Assembly (NCBI RefSeq): GCF_901709675.1
Contig: NC_051103.1
Coordinates: 2,651,501-2,715,500 of the forward strand
Reading direction: 5' to 3'
DNA from: Syngnathus acus
Taxonomy: Eukaryota > Chordata > Actinopteri > Syngnathiformes > Syngnathidae
DNA length: 64,000 nt
The position numbers and the translations under genes are program-made. The first letter of the stretch is position 1, and each line of letters opens with the position of its first letter. The notes beneath the pieces were generated by a model, which ran no database searches, was not told where the DNA came from, and saw only the letters and a list, made by a program, of their open reading frames with translations. This document shows, in pieces, positions 62,797 through 64,000 of the stretch.

Positions 62797-63760
62797 ATGA
62801 GCAAGGTAAGTGGCACAAATACAACATTTACACATAAAAAAAGAACTTTTTCTACTTGATTTGTAATTTGTTTTCCCCACCCCTACTTAAAAACCATGTT
62901 TTTTGTCAGATCATCTTCTTTGAGGATCGCAACTTCCAGGGCCGCCACTTTGAGTGCAGCGGCGACTGCCCCGAGATGCAAAACCACTTCAGCCGCTGCA
63001 ACTCCATCCGTGTTGAGAACGGCTGCTGGGTGGCTTACGAGAAGCCCAACTACGCCGGCTACCAGTACGTGCTCCACAAGGGCGACTACCCCGACTACCA
63101 GCGCTGGGCCGGATTCAACGACTGCATCCGTTCCTGCCGCCTGGTGCCGCCCGTGAGTCCGCCCACTTGAACACACACACGCGCGATCACACAAATTTTT
63201 TTTGTTTCATGAAAAAAAAAAACTTTATACTAATAATGTTTTTCACCAAATTTGGAGTTTTTTCTTCTGACAAATTTTGTGGGTACCTTCAGAAACTTTG
63301 GAGATGCATATAAAATACGACAAAAAAGGAACATCTCAAAAATCTATCCACAGAAATGACCCAAAAGTAATATCAAAAAGAAACCCCTTTCCAAATGCGC
63401 ATTTGTTTAAAAAAAAAAAAACAAAAAAAACCACGGATGGATAGGCCGAAAAGATTTGCTGGCTTGTTTTTGTTGCGGCCGCAGTACAACGGCAGCTACC
63501 GGATGAAGATCTTTGAGCGCTCGGATTTCGGCGGGCAGAACCTGGAGCTGATGGAAGACTGCCCCGACCTGAACGAGCGCTTCCACACGCGCGATATCTC
63601 CTCGGTCAACGTGATGGAGGGCTACTGGATGCTGCACGAGCACCCCAACTACAGGGGACGCCAGTACTTCCTGCGCCCCGGCGAGTACCGCCGACACAGC
63701 GAGTGGGGCGGCGCCAGCCCCACCGTGGGCTCGCTCAGACGCGTCACCCAGCTCGACTGA
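62797..63760 (+). CDS. Gamma-crystallin (gammaM/MX-like), gene 2, three exons
   Basis: Exons 62,797-62,805 (MSK), 62,910-63,152 (243 nt) and 63,485-63,760 encode 175 residues. The four Greek-key motifs are [43 protein letters not shown] and [18 protein letters not shown]. Conserved tryptophans are present in both domains (CW and RW; YW and EW). It has six methionines, so it is not a Met-rich lens-core type. Its sequence is closer than gene 1 to the general gamma-crystallin consensus ([24 protein letters not shown]). Introns are 104 and 332 nt. It lies in tandem 0.5 kb downstream of gene 1. The orthologue name cannot be fixed from sequence alone. Confidence 0.96.
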
Positions 63761-63889
63761 TTTGTCGCTCGTTCTCGTGCCGCCGCCACCGAACTTCCAT
63801 CCCTCGATGTCTCGTCTATTAAGCGAAAACAAAATAGTCCCCCCGTAGAATGTTTTTGCCTTGCCCCCCCTGCCCAAATCCACACAGAA

Positions 63890-63895
63890 AATAAA
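63890..63895 (+). promoter_or_regulatory. Poly(A) signal of gene 2
   Basis: AATAAA 130 bases beyond the stop (CAGAAAATAAAATC), followed by a GT-rich stretch (GTTTGCGTTTGG). Confidence 0.8.
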
Positions 63896-64000
63896 ATCTT
63901 CAGAAAAGTCAGTTTGCGTTTGGTTTCTCAGTCCCAAAACAGTCAGCAAAAACAGTTTCATCATTAAAAAAAAGATCAATTTTCCAGATTAAATAAAAAA
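63896..64000. other. Sequence beyond the second crystallin gene
   Basis: About 100 bases of AT-rich DNA to the window edge. Nothing further is recognised. Confidence 0.6.

Overview
The window is vertebrate nuclear DNA, almost certainly from a teleost fish. It has multi-exon genes with GT-AG introns, long AT/GT microsatellites, no bacterial-style operons, and two fish-type gamma-crystallin genes. I see no viral, prokaryotic or CRISPR-like content. Most long open frames are chance frames or repeat artefacts; the longest reads through a (GT)n tract.

Region 1 (about 1-42,010, + strand) is the 3' two-thirds of tcf7l2 (TCF4), the Wnt/beta-catenin effector. Exons 1-3, with the beta-catenin-binding domain, lie off the left edge. 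Eleven to thirteen exons are visible: 2290-2391, then a 26.5-kb intron, then 28937-29069, 30531-30633, 31626-31712, 34389-34514, 34586-34748, 34823-34930, 35533-35581, 36187-36237, two alternative 73-nt C-clamp exons (37170-37242 and 37672-37744), a 25-nt microexon (38271-38295) and the last exon (coding 39567-39975). One full-length choice gives 1404 nt, or 467 residues plus stop, with no frame break. It carries the HMG box, a basic nuclear localisation tail, the C-clamp and two CtBP-type PLSL motifs. A roughly 2-kb 3'UTR ends at a cluster of AATAAA signals near 41,900-42,010.

The gene is dense in frame-preserving splice choices: a GC donor with an in-frame GT donor 24 nt downstream, a tandem donor adding LVPQ, a tandem acceptor adding an SxxSS motif (SLLSS here), a 51-nt cassette, and three alternative exons all of length 1 modulo 3. 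The last exon is dual-coding. Introns between 29.9 and 34.2 kb carry six TCF-core motifs (CTTTGAT), most beside GCCGCC elements of the type bound by C-clamps, so autoregulation is possible.

Region 2 (about 42,010-61,090) is 19 kb of intergenic DNA. I recognise no gene there, but there are several CTCF-like motifs and two exon-like segments of unknown meaning.

Region 3 (about 61,090-63,900, + strand) is a tight tandem pair of gamma-crystallin genes. Each has the classical three-exon structure (3 codons, 243 nt, then the C-terminal domain), its own TATA box and a nearby AATAAA. The first encodes 178 residues and the second 175. The second has a Maf-response-like element just upstream of its TATA box.
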